Positions 7,916 to 15,144 of a stretch of 40,267 nt of DNA are shown here, in pieces; positions within the stretch are counted from its first letter, which is position 1, and each line of letters starts with the position of its first letter. The translations under genes and the position numbers were made by a program. Below the pieces are notes generated by a model. The model was not told the DNA's origin and made no database searches. It saw only the letters and a list, made by a program, of their open reading frames with translations. This stretch comes from an uncultured Desulfuromonadales bacterium (lineage in GTDB: Bacteria > Desulfobacterota > Desulfuromonadia > Desulfuromonadales > Geopsychrobacteraceae), in the NCBI GenBank assembly GCA_945787295.1, contig CALZHQ010000031.1, positions 1 to 40,267 of the forward strand, in the 5' to 3' direction.

Positions 7916-8281
7916 TTAACGACCGGGATAGGGATTGCGCGGATCAGCTTTGAGGCGCATGTCGAGGGTTTCCAACAACACCTCGGCCGCCGCTCTGGGT
8001 GACAACTTTAACAGCTTACGCTGCAATTCGGGCAAGCCCCCCGGAATATTACTGGTGAAATAAGTAAAAGCTTCGGCCGGATTCTGATACTGCAGCCGCA
8101 GCACTTCCTGGGCAGTGCGCCGGTGTGTTGGCCGGACCCCGTTCACCAGCCCCCAGGTCATCAACTGAAAAACCGGCAGACTTTCGTAATCGGTGTCTTC
8201 GCCCGCCTCTTTAAGCTTAAGCGCAGCAACCTGGTTGAGAGGCAGCAGGCGCCAACGTTCGAACGGATTTTCCGGCAGCAT
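7916..8281 (-). CDS. Conserved-looking hypothetical protein downstream of DUF1992
   Basis: This is a 121-residue soluble protein with no signal sequence, membrane span or cysteine motif. It is rich in Leu, Pro and Arg, with a central helical region (QEVLRLQYQNPAEAFTYF, then ELQRKLLKLSPRAAAEVLLETLDMRL). I do not recognise the family. Its start lies 8 bases after the DUF1992 gene stop, and AGGGGGACGA serves as ribosome site, so the two are almost certainly co-expressed. Codon use resembles the neighbours. Confidence 0.65.
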   Translation of the reverse strand: MLPENPFERWRLLPLNQVAALKLKEAGEDTDYESLPVFQLMTWGLVNGVRPTHRRTAQEVLRLQYQNPAEAFTYFTSNIPGGLPELQRKLLKLSPRAAAEVLLETLDMRLKADPRNPYPGR

Positions 8282-8289
8282 TCGTCCCC

Positions 8290-8658
8290 CTAGAACCCAA
8301 GTTTACGCTTGATCTGACGCAGATATTGCGGGTGGGCCGCAGACGGTCGACGCTTTTCCATCAACAGATCGTAAGCCAGCTGTTTAGTGCTCAGTTTCTG
8401 TTTGAGCTGCAGCCGCAGGTCCTGTTCACGGCAGCTGTCGAGCAGATCCTGCAATTTCAACAGCTCCTGTTTCAACTGCAACTCTTCTGGCAGGATCCCG
8501 GCATTTTTGAGGATCTTGTAGCCCATCCGCAACTCCTCGGGCACCAGGCTGTCGTCTTCCTGCAGAATCGGCTGACCCTGCAGGCTGAGATTATCCAATT
8601 CTCCACGGGCGATAGCGGCTCGGATCTTCTGTTCCGCCACCTTGGCAAGGATATCCAT
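8290..8658 (-). CDS. DUF1992 (DnaJ-subfamily-C-28-like) protein
   Basis: This 122-residue protein of the DUF1992 family begins MDILAKVAEQKIRAAIARGE, with the family hallmark 'E.KI..A...GE...L.G.G.P' (here GELDNLSLQGQPI) and then ELRMGYKILKNAGILPEELQ. The family name comes from the eukaryotic DNAJC28 homologue; bacterial members lack a J domain and their role is unknown. Two helices rich in Leu/Gln/Lys make up the C-terminal half. GAGGAGGTGTC precedes the ATG. It is the first gene of a two-gene unit and is divergent from the Spy-like gene. The CpxR box in the shared region lies 42-56 bases upstream of this start, so Cpx control of this operon is also possible. Confidence 0.85.
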   Translation of the reverse strand: MDILAKVAEQKIRAAIARGELDNLSLQGQPILQEDDSLVPEELRMGYKILKNAGILPEELQLKQELLKLQDLLDSCREQDLRLQLKQKLSTKQLAYDLLMEKRRPSAAHPQYLRQIKRKLGF

Positions 8659-8699
8659 GACACCTCCTCGCGCAAATAATTTTTACCGTTCCTGTTCAG

Positions 8700-8714
8700 T
8701 TTACAAAACTTTAC
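8700..8714 (-). promoter_or_regulatory. CpxR box upstream of the Spy-like gene
   Basis: TTTAC-AAAAC-TTTAC on the plus strand is GTAAA-N5-GTAAA on the minus strand, an exact match to the E. coli CpxR consensus. A further TTTAC stands at 8682-8686. A -10-like TATAGT at 8758-8763 with no good -35 would start transcription near 8770, placing the box centre at about -62, the usual position for an activator at a weak promoter. The region is shared with the divergent DUF1992 gene. Confidence 0.65.
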
Positions 8715-8809
8715 CAAGTCCGCACAGCTCTTAACCCACACTTTAGATTCTTTTCCCTATAGTGGAATCATCAAAAGGGAACAACAACCACAGATTGAGG
8801 AGAATAATC

Positions 8810-9319
8810 ATGAAAAAACGAGCTTTGATTCCAACCCTGATTATCGGCACTTTACTGACCGGCGCAATCGCCCTGGCTAGCCCATACGGCTACGGTGGTG
8901 GCGACTGCAACGGCAAAGGACCAGGCACCATGACTTACGAGCAGCATGAAGAGCGGATGGAACACCGGCTGGAAATGATGAGCACCGTTCTTGACCTGAC
9001 AGAAAAGCAGGAAGAGCAGCTCGAAGCGCTGTTCGAGCAGCAGTGGAAAAACAAGCAGCAGTTGCGTGAAGCAATGCGGGCCAGCCGCGAGGCGCTGCGT
9101 GAAGCACGCCACGCAGACACCTTCGAAGAAACCGATTTTCGCGCCAAAGCGGCCAAACAGGCGGAGCTGAAAACCGAGATGATGGTCGAGCAGCAAAAGA
9201 TGAAGCAGCAGCTTTACTCGATCCTGACCCCCGAACAGCAGGAAAAAGCCGACAAACTGAGAGGTCTGATCGGTGGTCGCGACCATGGTCGTCACGGTGG
9301 CAAAGGCCTTCATTTCTAA
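8810..9319 (+). CDS. Spy/CpxP/ZraP-like periplasmic stress chaperone
   Basis: This is a 169-residue exported protein. A signal peptide (about 1-23, ending AIALAS) and a Gly-rich segment with one cysteine precede a long, charged helical region. The family's two LTxxQ motifs are present: LTEKQ at 63-67 and LTPEQ at 139-143. The tail is His/Gly-rich (DHGRHGGKGLH), which recalls metal-binding ZraP. Relatives are periplasmic chaperones or zinc-responsive repressors of two-component systems. The ATG at 8810 follows TGAGGAGAATAATC and is preferred to an upstream in-frame ATG. A perfect CpxR box lies upstream, as for E. coli spy and cpxP. CpxP, Spy and ZraP cannot be told apart with certainty from sequence alone. 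Confidence 0.82.
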   Translation: MKKRALIPTLIIGTLLTGAIALASPYGYGGGDCNGKGPGTMTYEQHEERMEHRLEMMSTVLDLTEKQEEQLEALFEQQWKNKQQLREAMRASREALREARHADTFEETDFRAKAAKQAELKTEMMVEQQKMKQQLYSILTPEQQEKADKLRGLIGGRDHGRHGGKGLHF

Positions 9320-9345
9320 GCCTCATTCATAGCTCCACCGTTAAA

Positions 9346-9379
9346 CAAAAGCGGGCTCTCGTTTGAGGGCCCGCTTTTG
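9346..9379. terminator. Bidirectional rho-independent terminator
   Basis: CAAAAGCGGGC and GCCCGCTTTTG form an 11-bp stem with a 12-base loop, followed by TTTT on the plus strand. It separates the convergent Spy-like and universal-stress genes and can serve both. Confidence 0.85.
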
Positions 9380-9393
9380 TTTTATTGCTCCCT

Positions 9394-9819
9394 TTAAAAA
9401 AGTAGTACTGGGCACTTCACATTGTGCAGCACGAAATTGGCGACCGATCCGAACAGCACGTCACGAATCTCGCCACTCCCGGTATTACGGCCGATGACCA
9501 GCAACTGAAATTCTTCATCGTTGGCGATTTGCGGTATCACCCGTCGCGGGGAACCGTATTCGAGACGCAGGTCGGTTTCGAACCCGACCTCCTGCAGTTG
9601 GGCGGCAATCTTGTCCTGTTTGGCTTTTCCCGCTTTCCCGGCGTTCTCCCGCACCATCTCGACCTGAAAATCGGGAATCATCCGGTACGCCAGCTGATCG
9701 TTGACCACGTGCAGCAGGGTGATTTTTTTCGGGAACCGTTCCTTCTGCTCAATTACCGCCTCGATGGTTTTCTGCGAGGTGGCCGAGTCATCAACCGGTA
9801 TCAGAATTTTGGGGTCCAT
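9394..9819 (-). CDS. Universal stress protein (UspA family)
   Basis: This is a single-domain 141-residue UspA-fold protein of the cytoplasm. It begins KILIPVDDSATSQKTIEAV, with the typical aspartate after the first strand. It ends with the nucleotide-binding region LLVIGRNTGSGEIRDVLFGS, containing the G-9x-G-S part of the ATP motif, and VANFVLHNVKCPVLLF. The first G-2x-G step is stretched by one residue, so ATP binding is likely but not assured. It is a single gene, convergent with the Spy-like chaperone and sharing its terminator. Such proteins support survival under growth arrest or stress; the specific role is unknown. Confidence 0.9.
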   Translation of the reverse strand: MDPKILIPVDDSATSQKTIEAVIEQKERFPKKITLLHVVNDQLAYRMIPDFQVEMVRENAGKAGKAKQDKIAAQLQEVGFETDLRLEYGSPRRVIPQIANDEEFQLLVIGRNTGSGEIRDVLFGSVANFVLHNVKCPVLLF

Positions 9820-9962
9820 GGTTAGCTGTCTATAACATCACAAGTTAGTCTGATGTAACAAATCTGTGCATTTCCACCCATTTTTACCCCTCTCGGCACA
9901 AGATCTTTCTTCGTGCATATTATCCTCAACATCTGGAATATACTGCACCCCGGCTTGTAAGG

Positions 9963-10664
9963 CTAGCGGCCACTCTCTCCCTGCGGGACCTCTGTCATGC
10001 TCCGTTGTCGCACGGCCTTGAGAACCTCCGGAACCGCCCTTGTGTTGGCTTCATTTACGACCCAGGAAGGCAAGATTCCTCCGGGATTGGAGTGGATGTA
10101 ATACTCTACGAAAGTCTGGTTTTCCCCCAGGGTACAAAATAGCCAGTGACCATCGTCGCGTTCTAATTTTACCCCTTTGCTGGCAATGGATTCTTGTGCT
10201 GTTTGCGCGAGAGTCCAAGAAATCAAATAATGACCTTGAGCACTTTGTTCCTTATTGGTAGTCAGTTCAATTGTGTAATACCGATTCGAGATCGGCCAGG
10301 GAAAGTCCAACTCCTGGAACACCCAAACTTTGTTTTCATTCTCCTGTAAGACTTCGCTTTTTATGACATAGGGCATAAAAAGCGGGTAGTGGGGATAACC
10401 TGAAACCACAGCAAATAGCCGGGAGGCTGGACGCTCCATCTTGGTGAGCGCCAGGACTTCATTGATTCCACTGCCGGCGGACTTGCGGTTGTAGATGATC
10501 ATGCCTTCCCGGTCATGCACGATCCGCCATCCTTCACTGGGTAATTGTTGGAGGCGTGTTGTCGCGATGTTGTCGCTGCATTGTGGCTGAGAGTGATTGA
10601 GCTGGGGATAAAGGACCATGGCACAAAATATTAAGATGACTATTTGTCGCGGAAAATTTTTCAT
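9963..10664 (-). CDS. START-domain (SRPBCC-fold) exported protein
   Basis: This 233-residue protein has an N-terminal signal sequence (hydrophobic run about 7-20) and a START-type lipid-binding domain over most of the rest. The hallmarks are the 'GW.i..d.eGm.iy.r' entry (GWRIVHDREGMIIYNRK), PLFMPYVIKSEVL, the WVFQELDFPWPISNRYY core typical of bacterial START proteins, and a C-terminal helix starting LPSWVVNEANTRAVPEVLKAV. START domains enclose a hydrophobic ligand such as a lipid. Its start overlaps the upstream membrane-protein gene by four bases (ATGA), so the two are translationally coupled. Together with the lipase-like gene two positions upstream this points to handling of a lipid in the envelope; the ligand is not known. 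Confidence 0.82.
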   Translation of the reverse strand: MKNFPRQIVILIFCAMVLYPQLNHSQPQCSDNIATTRLQQLPSEGWRIVHDREGMIIYNRKSAGSGINEVLALTKMERPASRLFAVVSGYPHYPLFMPYVIKSEVLQENENKVWVFQELDFPWPISNRYYTIELTTNKEQSAQGHYLISWTLAQTAQESIASKGVKLERDDGHWLFCTLGENQTFVEYYIHSNPGGILPSWVVNEANTRAVPEVLKAVRQRSMTEVPQGESGR

Positions 10665-12064
10665 ACGGCAGACTCAGTGTCTGGTTTTCTTTTGCTTCTG
10701 GGTGAGATCATGGTCGATTCAGCAAGCAGGGTGTCGGTGTCTGCATTATTTTCAGCAAGTCGTCCCAGAATGCGGATCTTTTCATTGAAGCTGTGCTCTT
10801 TGGTTTGTGTGGCGGCGATAAGTTCACTGGCCGGATCAGTGTTCGGGGCGTTTTGTTTGGCTGCTAACCAGTAGCGGACAAAATCATCGAGACAGAAGAT
10901 ACCGCTACGATCCACGAAGACGTGATAATCGTCACGCAGATAATTGTGCAAACGCGCCTGACTTATCCATTGCGATAGTTGCTGATAGCTGAAGCCGGTT
11001 CTCAAGGCGAGGTCGAGGGCGTTGGCCGTGGAGAGATTCTCTATATTATCGTAACCCTCGCGACTCAAGCGGATCTGGTGGGCGTAGTTCATGCCCGGAA
11101 GATCGGATAACGGTGTGGCATATTCTCGAATTCGCAACAGTCCGAGAGTTTTGGTTGAGAGGTTTTCCATCAACATCAAACCGCGACTGGGGAAAAAACC
11201 GATAAAGAAACTCCACACCGGGAGGCCTTTGACAAACATCTCATGAAGTGCGGTATCGTCGTCGACAAAGGGCACTAAAGCGGAGAGCTTAGGTTCGACG
11301 AAGATGAAACATAAGACCAGCGCCAGTAATGAGCCAGTAATCATCCGGACACTGCTGCTGACAAAAATATTGGGTGTCATGTCAAGGGTGAAGTAGCTGC
11401 GCACCAGGTGGCCGATAAAATAGACATATGCCCCTAGAAATCCGAACTGAAAAGCGGTCAGGGTGCTGATCAAGATATGTATATAGTCAGAGATTTCTCC
11501 CTGCATGTACTCTTTCATATAGGTGCCGAGCATCAAAAAGTTGGCACCCTTGCTGTAATCTACGCCGGCAGCACCGGTAGCAGCGAGCGGCATCGGCTTG
11601 AGCAACAAAATGATCGCGCAGCCGAACAGAACGATGATGGTTAGCGTCATCATGCTGCCGAAATAATTGCGAATATCAAAAGCATCATCTAGATAATTTT
11701 TAATATAATCAGTGGTTTCAGACTCAGCGGAAAACACCTCGGAGGGAAGTTCGCGTTTCAGGCGTCGCATCTTTTCCTGCCCCATGGAATGGACATAGCA
11801 ATAGGTGATCACCGGTACAATCGCAACCGCAAAGGCCAGTAACGCCAGGTTGTATTGAAAGAACACCGGATCGAACCACTGGGTGATCTGCCCGTACAAT
11901 GGTAAGGCGGTTGGGTCGATCACCTCCTGACTGTTGGCATGTTTGAAGCTGGTGTACAGCAGCAGCAGCATGGTTCCGGTGAGCAACAGCACAGGAATTA
12001 TAAATAATGTGTTGTATAAACGGGTGCTGGTCTTTGGGGTGTTTGGGGGAGAATTAAGTTTCAT
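10661..12064 (-). CDS. Uncharacterised polytopic membrane protein with C-terminal helix-hairpin-like domain
   Basis: This is a 467-residue protein with about six predicted membrane segments (near residues 18-40, 72-95, 137-157, 198-222, 240-262 and 282-297). A cytoplasmic tail of about 160 residues follows. Within the tail, LPGMNYAHQIRLSREGYDNI and the following ENLSTANALDLALRTGFSYQQLSQWIS resemble the pattern of a helix-hairpin-helix or DUF4332-type module, as judged by eye. I do not recognise the whole protein. It is the middle gene of a lipase / membrane protein / START operon: 75 bases after the lipase stop and overlapping the START gene by four bases. It may be a membrane partner in lipid transfer or sensing, which is inference from context. 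Confidence 0.7.
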   Translation of the reverse strand: MKLNSPPNTPKTSTRLYNTLFIIPVLLLTGTMLLLLYTSFKHANSQEVIDPTALPLYGQITQWFDPVFFQYNLALLAFAVAIVPVITYCYVHSMGQEKMRRLKRELPSEVFSAESETTDYIKNYLDDAFDIRNYFGSMMTLTIIVLFGCAIILLLKPMPLAATGAAGVDYSKGANFLMLGTYMKEYMQGEISDYIHILISTLTAFQFGFLGAYVYFIGHLVRSYFTLDMTPNIFVSSSVRMITGSLLALVLCFIFVEPKLSALVPFVDDDTALHEMFVKGLPVWSFFIGFFPSRGLMLMENLSTKTLGLLRIREYATPLSDLPGMNYAHQIRLSREGYDNIENLSTANALDLALRTGFSYQQLSQWISQARLHNYLRDDYHVFVDRSGIFCLDDFVRYWLAAKQNAPNTDPASELIAATQTKEHSFNEKIRILGRLAENNADTDTLLAESTMISPRSKRKPDTESAV

Positions 12065-12138
12065 AGTTAAGTCCTGTCCTTGATCGTTTCAAATGCAGGC
12101 CTGGACAACATTGAATAACCTAACTGCAGCGCTGAAAG

Positions 12139-12891
12139 TTAGCCACGATATAACTCCGTTAACAGCTGACGATAAAAGCTGCGATGGTCAAAAGGGCGGA
12201 GCTTGCGTTTATTGGGCCAGCCGAAACTCCAGCCGGCCAACTCCAGATGGTCCGCCCGCAGCCGGCCCTGAAACTCTCCCCAGATTGCCGAGGATACCGG
12301 CACCTGGCTGTCGTTTTCACCGCTAGAATCCTGCATAGTGCGAGTCCAGGACCGGAAGGCTAGTGGCACCTCATCTATGGGGCGCACGCCGGCAAAGGAA
12401 CGATAGCGCACATCTGGCCGATCGGTGATCTCACTATTGAAACGGCTACAGGCCTCTGGCGTCAGATCATAAAGGCCCGGTTTGCAGATGCGACATAGTA
12501 AGGCACTGAACAGTCCATCATTATTAAGCATCCACTCTGCTAGCGGAGTACCGCGATGGGGTGTGGCAATAGTGGTTAAGGAGCAGATACGTTGTTGCTG
12601 ATCGAGATGATGAATCAGATAGCGACTATCCAGCCCACCCATGCTGTGAGCGATAAGATGGATGTTCTCAACCTTTAAGCTGTCGAGATAAGCCGCCAAT
12701 GACCGGGCGCGGTCTTCAATCGAACCAACACTTGGCAAGCCGGGAAAATAAATCGCTTGCGGGAAATCTTGCAGTTGCGGAGGCAGGGCACGAAAATAAA
12801 AAATATCTTTACCCGCGATTCGGCGGGATGAGAATCCGAGGATGCCGTGGACGAATACAATCGCCTTGCTGTTGTTGCTTACTGATACCAT
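12139..12891 (-). CDS. Lipase/esterase-like alpha/beta hydrolase
   Basis: This is a 250-residue alpha/beta-hydrolase. IVFVHGILGFSS forms the oxyanion-hole HG motif. The nucleophile elbow AHSMGG carries serine 83 (the alanine replaces the first glycine of GxSxG, as in several true lipases). IATPHRGTPLAEWM is the segment common to triacylglycerol lipases of the PGAP1/LipA type, and a C-terminal FDHRSFYRQLL could supply the catalytic histidine. There is no signal peptide, so it is probably cytoplasmic. An in-frame TTG at 12903 is an alternative start; the ATG at 12891 is preceded by GGGAAA. It is the first gene of the operon with the membrane and START-domain genes. The natural substrate is unknown. 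Confidence 0.82.
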   Translation of the reverse strand: MVSVSNNSKAIVFVHGILGFSSRRIAGKDIFYFRALPPQLQDFPQAIYFPGLPSVGSIEDRARSLAAYLDSLKVENIHLIAHSMGGLDSRYLIHHLDQQQRICSLTTIATPHRGTPLAEWMLNNDGLFSALLCRICKPGLYDLTPEACSRFNSEITDRPDVRYRSFAGVRPIDEVPLAFRSWTRTMQDSSGENDSQVPVSSAIWGEFQGRLRADHLELAGWSFGWPNKRKLRPFDHRSFYRQLLTELYRG

Positions 12892-13063
12892 GCTGTTTCC
12901 CAAGGTGACAGAGAGCGGTGTCCGATCAGCAAAGTGTTGCGACTATCTAATCGTAACACAAATCCTCAGGGAGTCGATTTTATGGTGGGGTGGACTTCGG
13001 TTCCTCCCAGCGATTGTGCTTTGGTCAGCTCTGGAATTGCTTCACCAGTAAAACTCACGCCTA

Positions 13064-14350
13064 TCAGCCGTAAACCCATCGTGGCAACAACAGCACCAGG
13101 TCGGGCCAGAAGGTCAATACCATCAGTATCGCAATCTGAATCAGCAAAAAGGGCATCACCGCGCGCGAGACATAAAGCAGGTCACGATCGACCGTCGCCC
13201 CGGAGATATAGAGACTGACCCCGAGCGGCGGGGTGCAGTAGCCGATCCCCAGGTTGATGGTCATCAACAGGCCGAAGTGCATGGTGTCGATACCGAACTT
13301 GGAGAGCAGCGGCAGGAAGATCGGCGTCAGGATAAGGGTTGCCGAGATGATATCCATGAACATGCCGATCACCAGCAGCAGAATATTGACCGAGAGCAGG
13401 AACACCCAGGGGGCGGAGATGCTGTCGACCACCGCGTTGGCGATCTTGTTGGGAATCTGCTCGAAGGTCAGGTACTCGCCGAAGACCGAGGCTCCGGCGA
13501 CGATGATCAGCAGGGTCGCTGAAGTGACCGCCGAAGAGACGATGACCTTCTTCACCTGCATCAGCTGCATATCTTTGTGGATAAAGATTTCAACAAAGAA
13601 GGCATAGAAACAGGCCACCACGGCGGCTTCGTTGGCAGTGAACATACCGGAATAGATGCCACCAAAGATCAGTACCGGCAGGAACAGGGCCCAGACGCTC
13701 TCCTTCAAAACGCTCAGGGCTTCCTTGCCAGAGGGACGCTTGAGGGTTTTCATCCCGCCTTTTTTGCAGACGATGTAGGCGTAAAGACTCATCGCCAGCA
13801 TGATCATGGCACCGGGGATAAAACCGGTCAGGAACAGTGCTTCCAATGGATCATTACTGACCATGGCGTAGAGGATCATGGCGATCGACGGCGGGATGAT
13901 GACTCCGAGGATCGGCGCGGTGGTCATGATGCCGACCGAGAAACGCTCGTCGTAGTCATTTTCCATCAGGGCCGGGATCATGAAGCCGCCGATCGCGACG
14001 ACCGTCGCAACCGTTGACCCGGAGATCGCTCCGAAGAAACCACAGGCGAGCACCCCGGCCATCGCCAGGCCACCGGGCAGAAAGCCGACCAGCACGTTGG
14101 CGGTTTTGATCAGCTTTTCGACAATGCTGCCGGTGGTCATGATGTTGCCACAGAGGACAAAAAACATCACCACGATCAGGGCGAACTTGTCCATGCTGCG
14201 ATACAGGACTTCAATAACGATCTGCGGATCGATACCGATCAGGTAAACCAGGCCGACGGTGCCGGTGAAAAACAGCGCCATGAAGACCGGGACGGTGGTC
14301 GCCAGGCAGCCGAGCAGGATGGCGAGAATCAGGAAGTAACTGCTTTCCAT
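13064..14350 (-). CDS. TRAP transporter large permease subunit (DctM family)
   Basis: This is a 428-residue inner-membrane protein with about twelve hydrophobic segments. It is the sodium-driven transport subunit of a tripartite ATP-independent periplasmic (TRAP) transporter. Family features include ACGFFGAISGSTVATVVAIG near the middle of the first half, GVIIPPSIAMILYAM, and GIGYCTPPLGVSLYISG near the C-terminus. Its ATG follows the small-permease stop by one base, so the two are coupled. The next gene on this strand is the lipase-like gene about 170 bases on; I saw no clear terminator between them. The substrate cannot be read from the permease. Confidence 0.93.
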   Translation of the reverse strand: MESSYFLILAILLGCLATTVPVFMALFFTGTVGLVYLIGIDPQIVIEVLYRSMDKFALIVVMFFVLCGNIMTTGSIVEKLIKTANVLVGFLPGGLAMAGVLACGFFGAISGSTVATVVAIGGFMIPALMENDYDERFSVGIMTTAPILGVIIPPSIAMILYAMVSNDPLEALFLTGFIPGAMIMLAMSLYAYIVCKKGGMKTLKRPSGKEALSVLKESVWALFLPVLIFGGIYSGMFTANEAAVVACFYAFFVEIFIHKDMQLMQVKKVIVSSAVTSATLLIIVAGASVFGEYLTFEQIPNKIANAVVDSISAPWVFLLSVNILLLVIGMFMDIISATLILTPIFLPLLSKFGIDTMHFGLLMTINLGIGYCTPPLGVSLYISGATVDRDLLYVSRAVMPFLLIQIAILMVLTFWPDLVLLLPRWVYG

Positions 14351-14351
14351 C

Positions 14352-14861
14352 TTAATTCTCCCCCGTGATCTCTTGCTTGTTGCGCCAGTCCTCGACCATC
14401 ACGATCAGGGTGCGGAAGAACATCATCACCCCCATAATCGGCAGGATGGCATAGAAATACCATTCAGGAATCTGCAGGGTGGTGGTCTTAGCGTATTCGT
14501 CCTGGTACATCATCAGCGTCATCTGCCAGCCGAGGTTGATCATGATGCCGGAAAAGACCAGTACCGCCAGATGGGAAAAGAGCGTGAGCGGCTTTTTCAG
14601 CACCGGCATCAGTTGCGGCAGGGCATCGATACGGATCAGCGAACGGCTTCTGATCGCGGCGACACAACCGATGTAGGTGGAGAAAAAGATCACCTTGCGC
14701 ACCACCTCGTCCGACCAGTAGAGGCTGACATTGCTGGTCGCCTTCCGTAACACCACGTTGGCCATCGCCGTCACCAGGGCGACGACAACGGCGGTAAACA
14801 GCGACCACTCTTCGACAAAAAGGAAGCCACGATCGATCGCTTTAAAGGTTTTTTTCAGCAT
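14352..14861 (-). CDS. TRAP transporter small permease subunit (DctQ family)
   Basis: This is a 169-residue membrane protein with four predicted spans: near 17-38, 48-65 (SDEVVRKVIFFSTYIGCVAA), 88-108 and 128-150. The family signature is seen in YWSDEVVRKVIFFSTYIG followed by RSRSLIRIDALP. It is the essential small partner of the large permease in the inner membrane. Its start lies about 280 bases from the stop of the first binding-protein gene. A strong terminator and a 118-bp palindromic element stand between them, so permease expression is probably lower than, or separate from, that of the binding proteins. Confidence 0.9.
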   Translation of the reverse strand: MLKKTFKAIDRGFLFVEEWSLFTAVVVALVTAMANVVLRKATSNVSLYWSDEVVRKVIFFSTYIGCVAAIRSRSLIRIDALPQLMPVLKKPLTLFSHLAVLVFSGIMINLGWQMTLMMYQDEYAKTTTLQIPEWYFYAILPIMGVMMFFRTLIVMVEDWRNKQEITGEN

Positions 14862-14953
14862 GCTTACTTCTTTCTAGCAGTCATTCACCGGCTGACCCGG
14901 CTATAAATCAATTGCCTTGACTGGCACCTTACGGCATAACCAGAAAAGTCTAA

Positions 14954-15071
14954 GGCTGATCAAAAAGGACCAGCGGCAAGGCTTGTGAAACCGCAGCCGT
15001 AAGGCGTGGCAGCGCTACGTCGATCGCTGAAGATTGAGCATAACGCAGCAGATGGGCCTTTTTCATCAGCC
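14954..15071. repeat. 118-bp palindromic intergenic element
   Basis: The ends are imperfect inverted repeats: GGCTGATCAAAAAGGACC at 14954-14971 against the reverse complement of the right end, GGCTGATGAAAAAGGCCC. The centre has further complementary stretches and no reading frame. The form matches a miniature inverted-repeat or BIME-like element. From memory, elements with similar GGCTGAT-AAAAAGG ends are scattered between genes in Desulfuromonadales genomes, but I cannot verify this and there is only one copy here. It lies between the terminator of the binding-protein gene and the small-permease gene. Confidence 0.5.
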
Positions 15072-15077
15072 CGGCAC

Positions 15078-15112
15078 AAAAAAAGGGCCGGGGAGGGCAA
15101 CCTCCCCGGCCC
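15078..15112 (-). terminator. Strong terminator after the first TRAP binding-protein gene
   Basis: GGGCCGGGGAGG and CCTCCCCGGCCC form a perfect 12-bp stem with a 4-base loop, followed on the minus strand by seven Ts. It lies 32 bases after the stop at 15145 and before the permease genes, so it should separate their expression. Confidence 0.9.
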
Positions 15113-15144
15113 CGCAAAACGGACCGATTATACAGGTTTAGCGA

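Noticed and set aside
14917..14933. TGGCAC...GGCA resembling a sigma-54 promoter
   Set aside because: The GG-to-GC distance is 11 rather than 12 bases and it points away from the permease genes.
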